From contig CADCIB010000002.1 of assembly GCA_902801375.1 (NCBI GenBank), positions 186,001 to 250,000 on the forward strand: a stretch of 64,000 bases of DNA, written 5' to 3'. The stretch's first letter is position 1; each line of letters starts with the position of its first letter. This document shows positions 44,403 through 52,772 of this stretch, one piece after another. A program made the translations under genes and the position numbers. Below the pieces are notes generated by a model that was not told the origin of the DNA, ran no database searches, and saw only the letters and a list, made by a program, of their open reading frames with translations. This DNA comes from an uncultured Prevotellaceae bacterium (GTDB lineage: Bacteria; Bacteroidota; Bacteroidia; Bacteroidales; Bacteroidaceae).

Positions 44403-45170
44403 ATGAAATACTGGTTTGTATTTTGCAAGACCGACATCCTGTTGCAGCAACTCCCTGACGGTTCGCACACCGTTCCTTGTCAGGATGAGCCGCCTGTGCC
44501 CACACAGCCTTGGACAACGATACATCGCATAGGAACGCTGCACGGACATGAGGTCTGCACGTATCGTATTGAAGTCCCCCCCTCATGTAGTGGGGGACTT
44601 TTACAGTGTGGGTTGCGTGCTTCCTATTATAAACTACCGCGCGACATCTATCTCATGGCGGGTAAATGCCAGGAGATTCTCTATTGGGACTTCAACACCC
44701 AATTCTGTGGGGTGTGTGGTGGTCCGATGAAGAAACACACGGATATCTCGAAACGATGTACGGAATGTGGCAAAGAAGTCTGGCCACAATTGGCCACGGC
44801 GGTCATTGTGTTGGTGCGTCGTGGCGATGAGGTGCTGATGGTTCATGCCCGCAACTTCCGTGGAAACTTCTACGGGTTGGTGGCTGGTTTTGTAGAGACG
44901 GGCGAAACCTTAGAGGAGGCTGTGGCGCGCGAAGTAATGGAAGAGACGGGCTTGCAGATTTGCAACATCCGTTACTTCAGTAGTCAGCCGTGGCCCTATC
45001 CCTGTGGATTGATGGTGGGTTTCCACGCCGACTATGTGAGTGGCGATATCCATCTTCAGCGCGAGGAATTGTCGGGTGGGGGATGGTTCACCCGCGACAA
45101 CCTGCCTGAACTCCCTGAAAAACTGTCTATCGCCCGCCAGCTCATCGACGATTGGCTCGACAACTCCTGA
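44403..45170 (+). CDS. nudC: NAD(H) pyrophosphatase NudC
   Basis: A 255-residue Nudix hydrolase from ATG 44403. The zinc ribbon is FCGVCGG...CTECGK near residues 103-126, the Nudix box is GFVETGETLEEAV then REVMEETG near residues 160-185, and SQPWPYP is the diagnostic NudC motif for NADH. It cleaves NADH to NMNH and AMP and may remove NAD caps from RNA. A 9-bp perfect palindrome (44572-44600) lies in the N-terminal coding part and adds the residues PPSCSGGLLQC, absent from orthologues that I recall. Confidence 0.9.
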   Translation: MKYWFVFCKTDILLQQLPDGSHTVPCQDEPPVPTQPWTTIHRIGTLHGHEVCTYRIEVPPSCSGGLLQCGLRASYYKLPRDIYLMAGKCQEILYWDFNTQFCGVCGGPMKKHTDISKRCTECGKEVWPQLATAVIVLVRRGDEVLMVHARNFRGNFYGLVAGFVETGETLEEAVAREVMEETGLQICNIRYFSSQPWPYPCGLMVGFHADYVSGDIHLQREELSGGGWFTRDNLPELPEKLSIARQLIDDWLDNS

Positions 45171-45222
45171 CCTTGTTCTTTTCAAACAACGGTTTTCTCT
45201 ATGACGACATAATTGTCAGTTA

Positions 45223-45255
45223 GGATGATGAGGAGGTTATTCCTCCTCATCATCC
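45223..45255. terminator. Perfect 14-bp palindrome over the stop codon of the small acidic gene
   Basis: Arm GGATGATGAGGAGG at 45223-45236 pairs with 45242-45255, loop TTATT. The stop codon of the minus-strand small gene (45237-45239) is in the loop, and one arm encodes its last residues. No strong T-tract follows on either strand, so it may end the convergent transcripts or have another role. Confidence 0.6.
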
Positions 45256-45440
45256 CAGAACTCATTATAATACTTTGACTGCTGATCATCCTCTTCCTCG
45301 TCCTCAAAAGGCTTCAAAGAGGCTTCATTACCCATCTGGCCACCGCCACTTCCTCCGCCAATAGGGACATCCATTAAACCATTTTTGGTGATATAGTCAA
45401 TGGTGACGCATTCTGGTTTCTGATAATTCTGACAATTCAT
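45237..45440 (-). CDS. Small Gly-rich, acidic protein of unknown function
   Basis: A 67-residue protein: a short Cys/Tyr-containing start (MNCQNYQKPECVTIDYITKN), GLMDVP, a GGGSGGG stretch at residues 29-35 and a very acidic tail rich in Asp and Glu (FEDEEEDDQQ, WDDEEE). It resembles short Prevotella proteins with a Y-x-x-P start, an L-M segment, glycines and an acidic end, whose function is unknown to me. It begins 12 bases after the subtilase stop and is co-transcribed. There is no export signal of the usual sort. It is either a cargo, an inhibitor or a substrate of the protease; all three are speculation. Confidence 0.65.
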   Translation of the reverse strand: MNCQNYQKPECVTIDYITKNGLMDVPIGGGSGGGQMGNEASLKPFEDEEEDDQQSKYYNEFWDDEEE

Positions 45441-45452
45441 TTCTTTCTATTG

Positions 45453-48400
45453 TTATTTAATTGATACAGGTTTTCCGTTGAAAATATAAATACCTTGCTG
45501 AGAAGGCTTACCCGAAAGCTTCACTCCCTGAATCGTGTACCAACTACCTTCTTCTTCCTGTGAAATGCTTTGGATATATGTTGCAACCTGGTCGTTGTCT
45601 CCAATATTGATCTTCGACAGATTCTCATTATAGATAAGGAAGGCTTTATTTGCTGCAAGCCTTGAACCCGTGAATCTGTAGAATGCAATAAAGCCGTTCG
45701 ACCCAATTTGCATGGTATACACATTTCCATCACTCTGTGCAGCCGCAAGAGCTTGTGCCGGAGTAATACTAACCGTAGAGCCGGTAAGGTAGTTGTAATA
45801 CTTCGTTTGATAGCTGTCGTTCTGAGACTTCGTAAATCTATAAGTTCCAGCATTACCATGTACCACAACACCAGTATTGGCCGGAATCACACTATTCAAG
45901 CGTGCCAGTTTCATGGATCCATTTGAAATGTCATAGGCATAGTATACACCCAACAGGTCGGGATCGTATTCTTCGTATGGAATATCAACCGGGAAGTCGA
46001 GATACATTGTCGTCAAACCGTAGCTGCCTACAGTTACATCGAAGTACCCAGGTGTGGCAGAGCCTGAAAGATTCACTGTGACAGGCTCAGCGTTAAGGCT
46101 GGTGAGGGTAATGGTGGCGCTGTAGGCCTTAGCCTCTGTCGGCGTAAAGGTCACGGTGACATCGGTTCCTTCCAAGGCTTCATTCTTGGTGAGCGTGGTC
46201 TGACTGAGGGCAAACACGTTGTCCGGGTCGTTGAGTGTCAGCGTGATGCCTTCAGCGAGGTTCTCGCCCAGCACGCTGAAACTCAGTTCAGATGACTCGC
46301 CCACGGTGCCTTCGCTGAATGTCAGCGTCTCAGGTGAGGCGATGAACTCGGGCTGCAAGCCTGTTCCCGTCAAGCTGATGGTCACACTCTCTGCTCCTTC
46401 GGATGCGAGGGTCAGCGTGGCATTGTACGTCTGTGCGGCCTGCGGGGTGAAGCTTACGGTAAGTGTAGCATTGCTTGCGCTCTTGTCGATGGTCGAAGGA
46501 TTGACTGTGAAGGCACCGTCGCCACCACTGATGGTAGCAGAAACATTGCCTGTCAAGTATTGGCTCGTTACGGCAATTTCTGAGGTCTGTGATGTGCCGA
46601 CGGGAGTAGTCATCTCAACACTCGTAGGTTCTGCTGCAATCGTTGGTATCTTCGCAACCTCGATGGGTGTTTGGAAACCGATTTCGCAGATATAGCTCCG
46701 ATATGTAGCGGCTTCTACCTTGTAGACCTTGGAGGCGTCGAGTCCGGTAGCAGAAAGCACAAAGGTACCTGATGTTGCTGAATTACTCTCGCTCTTCACG
46801 GTATTTGTTCCTGCTGTCAAAGAACCATCACCATTGACTGTGCATTCATACAGCTTCAGGGTTGCAGGGTAAGTGCTGTTTGTGCGACTCTGTCCTAATC
46901 CAAGCATTTTGACAGCTGTTGTATTGGTAACATAGAAGGTGACGGTTTCCTGAGTGGCGTTGGTTCTTGCATTGTAGCCCATACCACGAGCCGTTGAACT
47001 GGTGAAGTAAGGTGAGCTACCTAACAATTCGTTGCTGCTATTCCATGTCGTTCCAGCATATTTGTTACTGGTATTCGTCACGTTTGTTTCAATCCACTTC
47101 TGCGGATGTGAGTTGTAATAACATCCCACCCATGCACCATAGATTGGGAGTGTAAGCCAAGCCACTTCGTCGTTCTGATACTCTGTGTACTGATAGAGGT
47201 TGTTTACGTACGTAGTATTCCATCCTTCATCATTGATAGTGGCATACTTAGCGATGTTGAGATAGTTGTCGCTGGCTGTGCCGCCTTCGGAAGCTGTAGC
47301 CACGAGGTTGATGGTGACTGCCTGTGCGCCTGTGCCGGAGAGTGTGAGCGTGCCAGTAAAGTCGCCTTCTTCAGCAGAATTGAAGGTTACGGTCAGAGTA
47401 CCTCCGTTCTCGCTGTTCACCACATTGGAAGTGAGCGATGCGGGGCTTACGGAGAATACGCCGTTCGGGTCATTCAGGGTGGCGGTGATATTGCCTGTGA
47501 GGAAGCGTCCCGTCACGTTGATGGTCTGGCTTGTGGATTGCTCAAGGGCTGATGAGAAAGCAAGTTCTGTCTGGTCGGGGATGATGGTGGGCGTTGCTGC
47601 CTGTGCTGTTCCCGACAGGCTAACGGTCACCGTCTCGGCATTCTGACTTGTCAATGTCAGCGTGGCTACGGAGTTGCCTGCCGTGGTGGGATTCCACGTC
47701 ACATTCACCGTCACGCCATTGGCTGCATTGGCTGCCGTAATAGAGGTCTTGTCGATGGAGAATGCATTTGAATTAAGACCAGACTTTGCTATCGAGATGT
47801 TGCCCTCGAGGTTCAGTCCCGTCACGGTGATGCTCTGCGTCTGCGACTGTGTGGCATAGCCAGTGAATGCCAACGAAGTGGGGTTCACCTGGATGGTGGG
47901 TTCGGCCGAAGCGCCAAGGATATATTGGATTCCTGCCAAAGCGTCGATTTTTCCATTGCCAAAGTGCGAGGCGTTGGCACCTGTCGTGGTGTAGGAGTCC
48001 TTGATGGCCGTCTGCTGCATAATAGTCTTCACATCGTTGACGGTCAGGTTTTTGTGCTGGGCATTCGTTTCCATCGAAGCCTGCAGCCATAGGGCTACAA
48101 TTCCTGCCGCTACGGGCGTGGCCATCGAGGTGCCTTCCATCATGGCGTAGGGGTTGGTAGTGCTGTTGACGACCAAATCGTTTCTGAAATTGCTGCCATA
48201 GTAGCTGTATGTGGCATCTACAGAAGTGGTATGGTTGTGGTTTACACCAGCTGCCAATCTGGCACCGGGAGCTGTAATCCAGGGATACTGCAGACCGGTA
48301 GGGCTTTCGTTAGCTGTGGCATAGCTTGAGAAATAGGCGATGTCGCCAACGGTGTATTCATCGCTATGGTCCCGAAGCGTTCCACTGTAGTCGGTGTGCT

Positions 48401-50042
48401 GGTTTTTCGATACGTAGGCACCGATGGAGATTGAATTGGCTATCGTAGCCTCATCGCTGACACTCATATCATCGGATCCGTTCTTCCACGTATGACCACT
48501 TGTTGTCAAATAATTGGTGAAATAGCAATAATTGCCACCCCACATGTCAATCACAGCACTGCCAGAAGAGGGATAGATCTCTACTGCAAGCGTATAATTG
48601 CTGACATAATTGCTTGCACTTCTTGTGGTCAATCCGCTGGTATAAAGCAAGATTTGCGTCTTGTCGGAATCTATATAGTCTTTATAGGCATAGAGCGAAC
48701 CGCTGAAATAGCTGCTGAGTCCAGAAACCGATGTTCCGTTTGTTGTGGGGGTTACAGTCGTAGATGTAACAATAGCGCCCGTATTGGCATTCAGCACATA
48801 GATTTTGCATGTCAAGCTGCTAACGCTTGATGAACGGGCCCAAGCATTTACAATAGGACCTTCATAGTAGTAGCCATTATCGGTGTCGCTGTAGTAGTGA
48901 CTTCTGAGAATGGAACCTAATGGATTGGAACTGGTGGAGGTACCTGACACATGATAGCCACCCCCTTCTGTAGCATCCGCGCTTCCTGCATCATTGCTTG
49001 AGGCAAAGAGACAGATATGGTTGGGATGACTGTTGCCAAAATACTGATTGACCACATCGGCTACATCGCCCGTACCATCGTGGGCGCCGAACTGTCCGCC
49101 CCAGCTGTTGCTGACGACAACAGGTTGGTTCTGTGAATCGGCATAATTACAGATTTTTTGGAATGCATTTGCAAGATACGTGTCGTTCAACCCATTGATA
49201 CCTGCCAGATAGAGGTCTGCCCCTGGGGCCATACCTCCGTATGTGGCGTTGGCATGATTATCCGTGACAGTGACAGTAGAACCACTGACGATGACCGAAG
49301 ATCCTCCCGCAGTTGAGGAGGTATGTGTTCCATGATCCTCGGTTTTGTCATCTGTCAGTGTGGAACTGCTGATGGAAGAATACTCTTGAGCACTGCTGCC
49401 GTTATATATATACGCCCTTTTGATGCGAGAGTTGCCATTCTTATCCTTGAAAGCAATGTGAGCAAAGTCGATGCCCGTGTCAATCACGCCAAGCAACACG
49501 CCCGTACCGTCGTACTTCTTTGTCAGACCGGCGTTGATGGCATCGGTGGACAATGTCAGAATGTCGTCAACATTGGTCGTCTCGCGTGCCTTGTTGGTCA
49601 TCTTCTGCATCCTCTTGGCCACACTGATACGGCTCACATTGGCTAATTGCGCCACCTCGTTAATCTTGTCGACGGGGATGTTGGCCGTTATTAATCCTTT
49701 GTCGAACTTGCACTGAACCTGTACACCCAGTGCTTCAAGTTCCTTCACGTCGCTGTTGTCTTTCAGACGTATAAAGGTTGAGATGTAGACTTTCCCGTCG
49801 ATGGTGTCTGGTTTGGCAATGAGCCGGTCACCCAAATTGCCTGCCATACGGTTGCCTACATCAGCGCGTTTCAGTCCCAAGCGCCTTTCCGTCTTGATGT
49901 CGCGTTCAAAGGAAATCTCCCCCTTTAGTTCTTGGAGGAACATCTGAGTAGACACCGACAGCTTGTTGCCGTCGTCGTTCTGTGCTCATCCCACGACAAC
50001 CGTCGCAGCAAAGATGATGCTAAAGAGTAACCGTTTGCTCAT
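45453..50042 (-). pseudogene. S8 subtilisin-like protease with type IX sorting-like tail, interrupted by in-frame TGA
   Basis: The full frame would have 1,529 codons. From ATG 50042 the signal peptide reads MSKRLLFSIIFAATVVVG, and codon 19 (49986-49988) is TGA, then AQNDDGNKLSV continues in the same frame. After it 1,500 residues stay open to the end. The catalytic triad is intact: D in LLGVIDTGID, H in DHGTHTS, S in MMEGTSMATPVAAG. Repeated beta domains of about 90 residues follow (starts near TIQVNPTSLAFTG), and the C-terminal SWYTIQGVKLSGKPSQ...GIYIFNGKPV resembles a type A sorting domain. The stop would remove the export signal from the chain, so the protein is probably not made correctly unless the stop is read through or is an error. 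Confidence 0.85.
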
Positions 50043-50097
50043 ATTAAACTTGCTTTTGTAAATAATCTTTCGTTCTCTTGCTTTGTAAAAATGCGCA

Positions 50098-50105
50098 CAA
50101 AAGTA
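50098..50105 (-). promoter_or_regulatory. -7 promoter box of the subtilase gene
   Basis: Minus strand TACTTTTG, 56 bases before ATG 50042. The -33 region is unclear. Confidence 0.45.
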
Positions 50106-50195
50106 GCGAAAATAAATCAAACCGTAAAATATTCTAAACAAAAAGTGCTTATTTTTAAGCAAAATAAAGAATATGGAGTGTGTAAACGATAGATC

Positions 50196-50310
50196 AAAGT
50201 GTGAGGTTATGTGAGGTATATGTGAGGTGTTTTACAGACACCTCACATGCCTACACCCCTCTGTTTATCGGGCTTTCAGGTACTTAATGTGAGGTTGTGA
50301 GGTTTGTTCT
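50196..50310. repeat. TGTGAGGT direct repeats with 11-bp hairpin
   Basis: TGTGAGGT or GTGAGGT occurs five times and once inverted. ATGTGAGGTGT at 50220-50230 pairs perfectly with 50238-50248 over a 7-base loop. Lies between the subtilase promoter and the second 22-bp array; no gene is present in 50043-50521. Confidence 0.6.
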
Positions 50311-50360
50311 GAATCGGCATAAGTTTCAGCTTTGCAGTCTATGCCAGCCATAGCCCATTT

Positions 50361-50488
50361 ACGAGCTTGTCGTTTATGATCTCTATGCCACTCGTTTGAT
50401 ATCTCTATGCCTGTCGTTTGATATCTCTGAGCGTGTCATCTGATATCTCTGAGCGTGTCATACGTTATCTCTGAGGGCATCGTTAGCC
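50361..50488. repeat. Second tandem array with 22-bp period, five copies
   Basis: The landmark ATCTCT recurs at 50379, 50401, 50423, 50445 and 50467, exactly 22 bases apart. The unit TATCTCTGAGCG then TGTCGTTTGA is the same family as at 24.4 kb. It lies just downstream of the SDR gene stop on the minus strand, as the first array lies just downstream of aat. Confidence 0.88.
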
Positions 50489-50521
50489 ATCAATGGTTGG
50501 CGACTGCAGCCTGTGTGAGGA

Positions 50522-51358
50522 CTACATGGCGAATATGTTGAATCCCCCATCCACGACGGCGACGGTGCCGGTGACGAACTTGGCGCCTTCAGACATGAGG
50601 TAGTGGATGGTGCCACAGAGTTCCTCGGGTTGTCCCATGCGTCCAAAGGGCGTTTGGCGGATAACGTCTTGTCCCCGCTCTGTATACGTGCCGTCTGGAT
50701 TGGTGAGCAGCGTGCGGTTTTGCTCTGTGATGAAGAATCCTGGCGCAATGGCATTCACGCGGATGCCCTCGCCAAATTTCTTGGCACATTCAGCGGCCAT
50801 GTAGGCGGTGAAGTTGTTAATGCCAGCTTTTGCGGCCGAATAGCCGCAGACGCGGGTGAGTGGCCGGAAGGCCGACATCGACGAGAAATTGATGATGCAA
50901 CCCTTTCCCTGCTTGGCCATCGGATGCAGAAACACCTGGGTGGGGATGACTGTGCCAGTGAGATTCAGCTTCAGGACACTTTGGAAATCATCGGGATTCA
51001 AGTCGAAGACATTCTGTTTAGGGCCAATTGTGGCTCCAGGTATGTTTCCTCCTGCGGCGTTGAGGAGAGTGTCTACGCGCGCGTACCTATTAATAATATA
51101 TTGGCAAACCTCTTCCATACGGTTGCGGTCGAGCACGTCGGCGGAAAGGAACTCGATAGTCCCCCACGCGCTTCTCTCGAGGGTAGCGTCTTTTTTCGCG
51201 ATGCTCTCTACAATGGCGTTTCCTTTTTCAGCGTTGCGGCCGAGGATGATGACGCGTGCGCCGTTCTCTACTAGATATTTGGCTATGGTGCTGCCAAGCA
51301 CACCCGTACCGCCCGTGATGACGGTGACGTTGCCCTGGATGTCAAACAAATCGTTCAT
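50522..51358 (-). CDS. SDR oxidoreductase, probable fructuronate reductase
   Basis: A 278-residue short-chain dehydrogenase. VTVITGGTGVLGSTIAKYL (residues about 9-27) binds NAD(P), NAAGG follows at the expected place, and CGYSAAKAGINNF carries the catalytic Tyr-x-x-x-Lys. It lies 18 bases downstream of uxuA on the same strand, the setting of the SDR-type D-mannonate oxidoreductase of hexuronate breakdown, which reduces fructuronate to mannonate. Substrate is inferred from the neighbour. Confidence 0.85.
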   Translation of the reverse strand: MNDLFDIQGNVTVITGGTGVLGSTIAKYLVENGARVIILGRNAEKGNAIVESIAKKDATLERSAWGTIEFLSADVLDRNRMEEVCQYIINRYARVDTLLNAAGGNIPGATIGPKQNVFDLNPDDFQSVLKLNLTGTVIPTQVFLHPMAKQGKGCIINFSSMSAFRPLTRVCGYSAAKAGINNFTAYMAAECAKKFGEGIRVNAIAPGFFITEQNRTLLTNPDGTYTERGQDVIRQTPFGRMGQPEELCGTIHYLMSEGAKFVTGTVAVVDGGFNIFAM

Positions 51359-51376
51359 GGAGTTAGGAATTATGAG

Positions 51377-52642
51377 TTATGAAAGGTGTTCTATGGTGCG
51401 TATCACTCCCTGTATTTGGGCGAGTGCGAAGGCGCGTCCGAGGAAGGAATAGCCGGCATTGTAGCCGCGTTGTTCGTCGCCGAGCATAGTGCGTCCGTGA
51501 TCTACACGCATGGGTAATTGAGTGGTGAGAGGTGAATGGTGAGAGGTGAGAGTCTTGCGTCGCTGTTCTTCGTCAAGGAAGATGCGGGCGAGTTCTGGAA
51601 CGTTGGCGCGTCCCCCCAGATGGGAAGCCTCTGTGAAGTCGCCATTGGGCAGTATCTCACATGAGCGGAGATGGACGAAATGCGTGCGCGAAGCATATTT
51701 GCGAGCCATCGCCACCACATCGTTGTGTGCTCCGGCAGAGAGGCTTCCTGCGCAGAAGGTCAGGCCGTTGTGCGGATTGTCTACGGCAGAGAGCAGCCAG
51801 TCGATGTCGTCGGCGCTGTTCACAATGCGTGGAAGCCCCAGAACGGGGAATGGTGGGTCGTCGGGATGGACACACATATTGATGCCGCACTCCTCGCAAG
51901 TGGGCATGATGGCTGCGAGGAAGTAGCGCATGTTCTCGCGCAATTGCTCTTTCGTCACGCCCTTGTATAAGTCCAGCAACTGTCGGAAGAGCTCCAATGG
52001 GTGCTCGTCGTCCTCGCGGATGTTGCCGCTGACGAAGCCCTGCGTCTTCACGATGATGTTCTCCACGAGGCGGTGGTCGTAGTTTCCGAGGGGTGAGGGG
52101 TGAGGGGTGAGTGGTGAGAGGTTGGCATGGATGGCATCCGCTTCGGCCACAATGTCGCGGTCGATGTTCATGCCGGGAATGCGGAAAGCTGCCCATTCCT
52201 CGCGGGCACCAGGGCGTTTCAGCACATAGATGTCGAAGTAGGCAAACTCAGCATACGAGAAAAAGAGGTTCGTGGTGCCGTCGGCATTGGGGTGTGCAAG
52301 GTCTGTGCGTGCCCAGTCGAGCACCGGCATGAAGTTGTAGCATATGGTGTGGATGCCTTCAGCCGCAAGGTTGCGAAGACTGACTTTGTAGCGTTCTATT
52401 TGCTCATCGCGGTCTGGACCCGCGTATTTAATGGTCTCTGTGACAGGCAACGACTCCACCACGCTCCAACGGAGTCCGTGGCTTTCGATGAAAAGACGTA
52501 GATCGCGGATTTTCTCTTGCGTCCAAACGTCGCCCAGCGGCACATCGTGAAGGGCGGTCACTATACCCTCAACACCTATCTGCCGCAGCATGGGCAGCGT
52601 GATTTTATCGTTCTTGCCGAACCATCTCCAAGTAAGTTCCAT
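51377..52642 (-). CDS. uxuA: Mannonate dehydratase
   Basis: A 421-residue enzyme from ATG 52642; the open frame runs further upstream over the promoter and is not used. MELTWRWFGKND, then ITLPMLRQIGVEGIVTALHDVP is the classical start; HPDDPPFPVLGLPRIV holds metal and substrate residues. It dehydrates mannonate to 2-keto-3-deoxygluconate. Two in-frame repeat-derived stretches, LSPLTPHPSPLG (from 52.1 kb) and KTLTSHHSPLTTQLP (from 51.5 kb), make the protein longer than usual. Its divergent neighbour is a GH92 mannosidase. Confidence 0.95.
   Translation of the reverse strand: MELTWRWFGKNDKITLPMLRQIGVEGIVTALHDVPLGDVWTQEKIRDLRLFIESHGLRWSVVESLPVTETIKYAGPDRDEQIERYKVSLRNLAAEGIHTICYNFMPVLDWARTDLAHPNADGTTNLFFSYAEFAYFDIYVLKRPGAREEWAAFRIPGMNIDRDIVAEADAIHANLSPLTPHPSPLGNYDHRLVENIIVKTQGFVSGNIREDDEHPLELFRQLLDLYKGVTKEQLRENMRYFLAAIMPTCEECGINMCVHPDDPPFPVLGLPRIVNSADDIDWLLSAVDNPHNGLTFCAGSLSAGAHNDVVAMARKYASRTHFVHLRSCEILPNGDFTEASHLGGRANVPELARIFLDEEQRRKTLTSHHSPLTTQLPMRVDHGRTMLGDEQRGYNAGYSFLGRAFALAQIQGVIRTIEHLS
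51516..51556. repeat. In-frame TCACC-type repeat inside uxuA (distal)
   Basis: Minus strand ACTCTCACCTCTCACC then ATTCACC and TCTCACCACTC. The same block occurs in fkp but is read one frame off. Confidence 0.65.
52086..52125. repeat. In-frame TCACC-type repeat inside uxuA (proximal)
   Basis: Minus strand CTCTCACCACTCACCCCTC repeated with ACCCCTCACC units; peptide LSPLTPHPSPLG. Confidence 0.65.
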
Positions 52643-52668
52643 AGTTGTTAATATGAATGATGATGATG

Positions 52669-52700
52669 CAAAAGTACAGCAAAAATACGAATTTCTACAA
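52669..52700 (-). promoter_or_regulatory. Promoter of uxuA
   Basis: Minus strand -33 TTG (52698-52700) and -7 TACTTTTG (52669-52676), 21 bases apart, 27 bases before the ATG. Confidence 0.65.
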
Positions 52701-52702
52701 GT

Positions 52703-52738
52703 TTTGAAGAAAAATGTGGCAAATAATGTGTATATTTG
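52703..52738 (+). promoter_or_regulatory. Promoter of the GH92 gene
   Basis: -33 TTTG (52703-52706) and -7 TATATTTG (52731-52738), 24 bases apart, slightly long. It sits beside the uxuA promoter, giving a divergent control region of about 130 bases. Confidence 0.5.
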
Positions 52739-52772
52739 CACTTGTAATCACATCAATGATTCGACAAAGCAT

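Noticed and set aside
49986-49988. Selenocysteine or other recoding at the subtilase TGA
   Set aside because: The site is at the signal peptide end, not at a catalytic residue, and I see no hairpin of the expected kind directly after it; a mutation or error is simpler.
52642-52741. Longer start for UxuA (33 extra codons)
   Set aside because: The extra codons would cover the -7 and -33 boxes and give a Cys/Phe-rich leader absent from the family.
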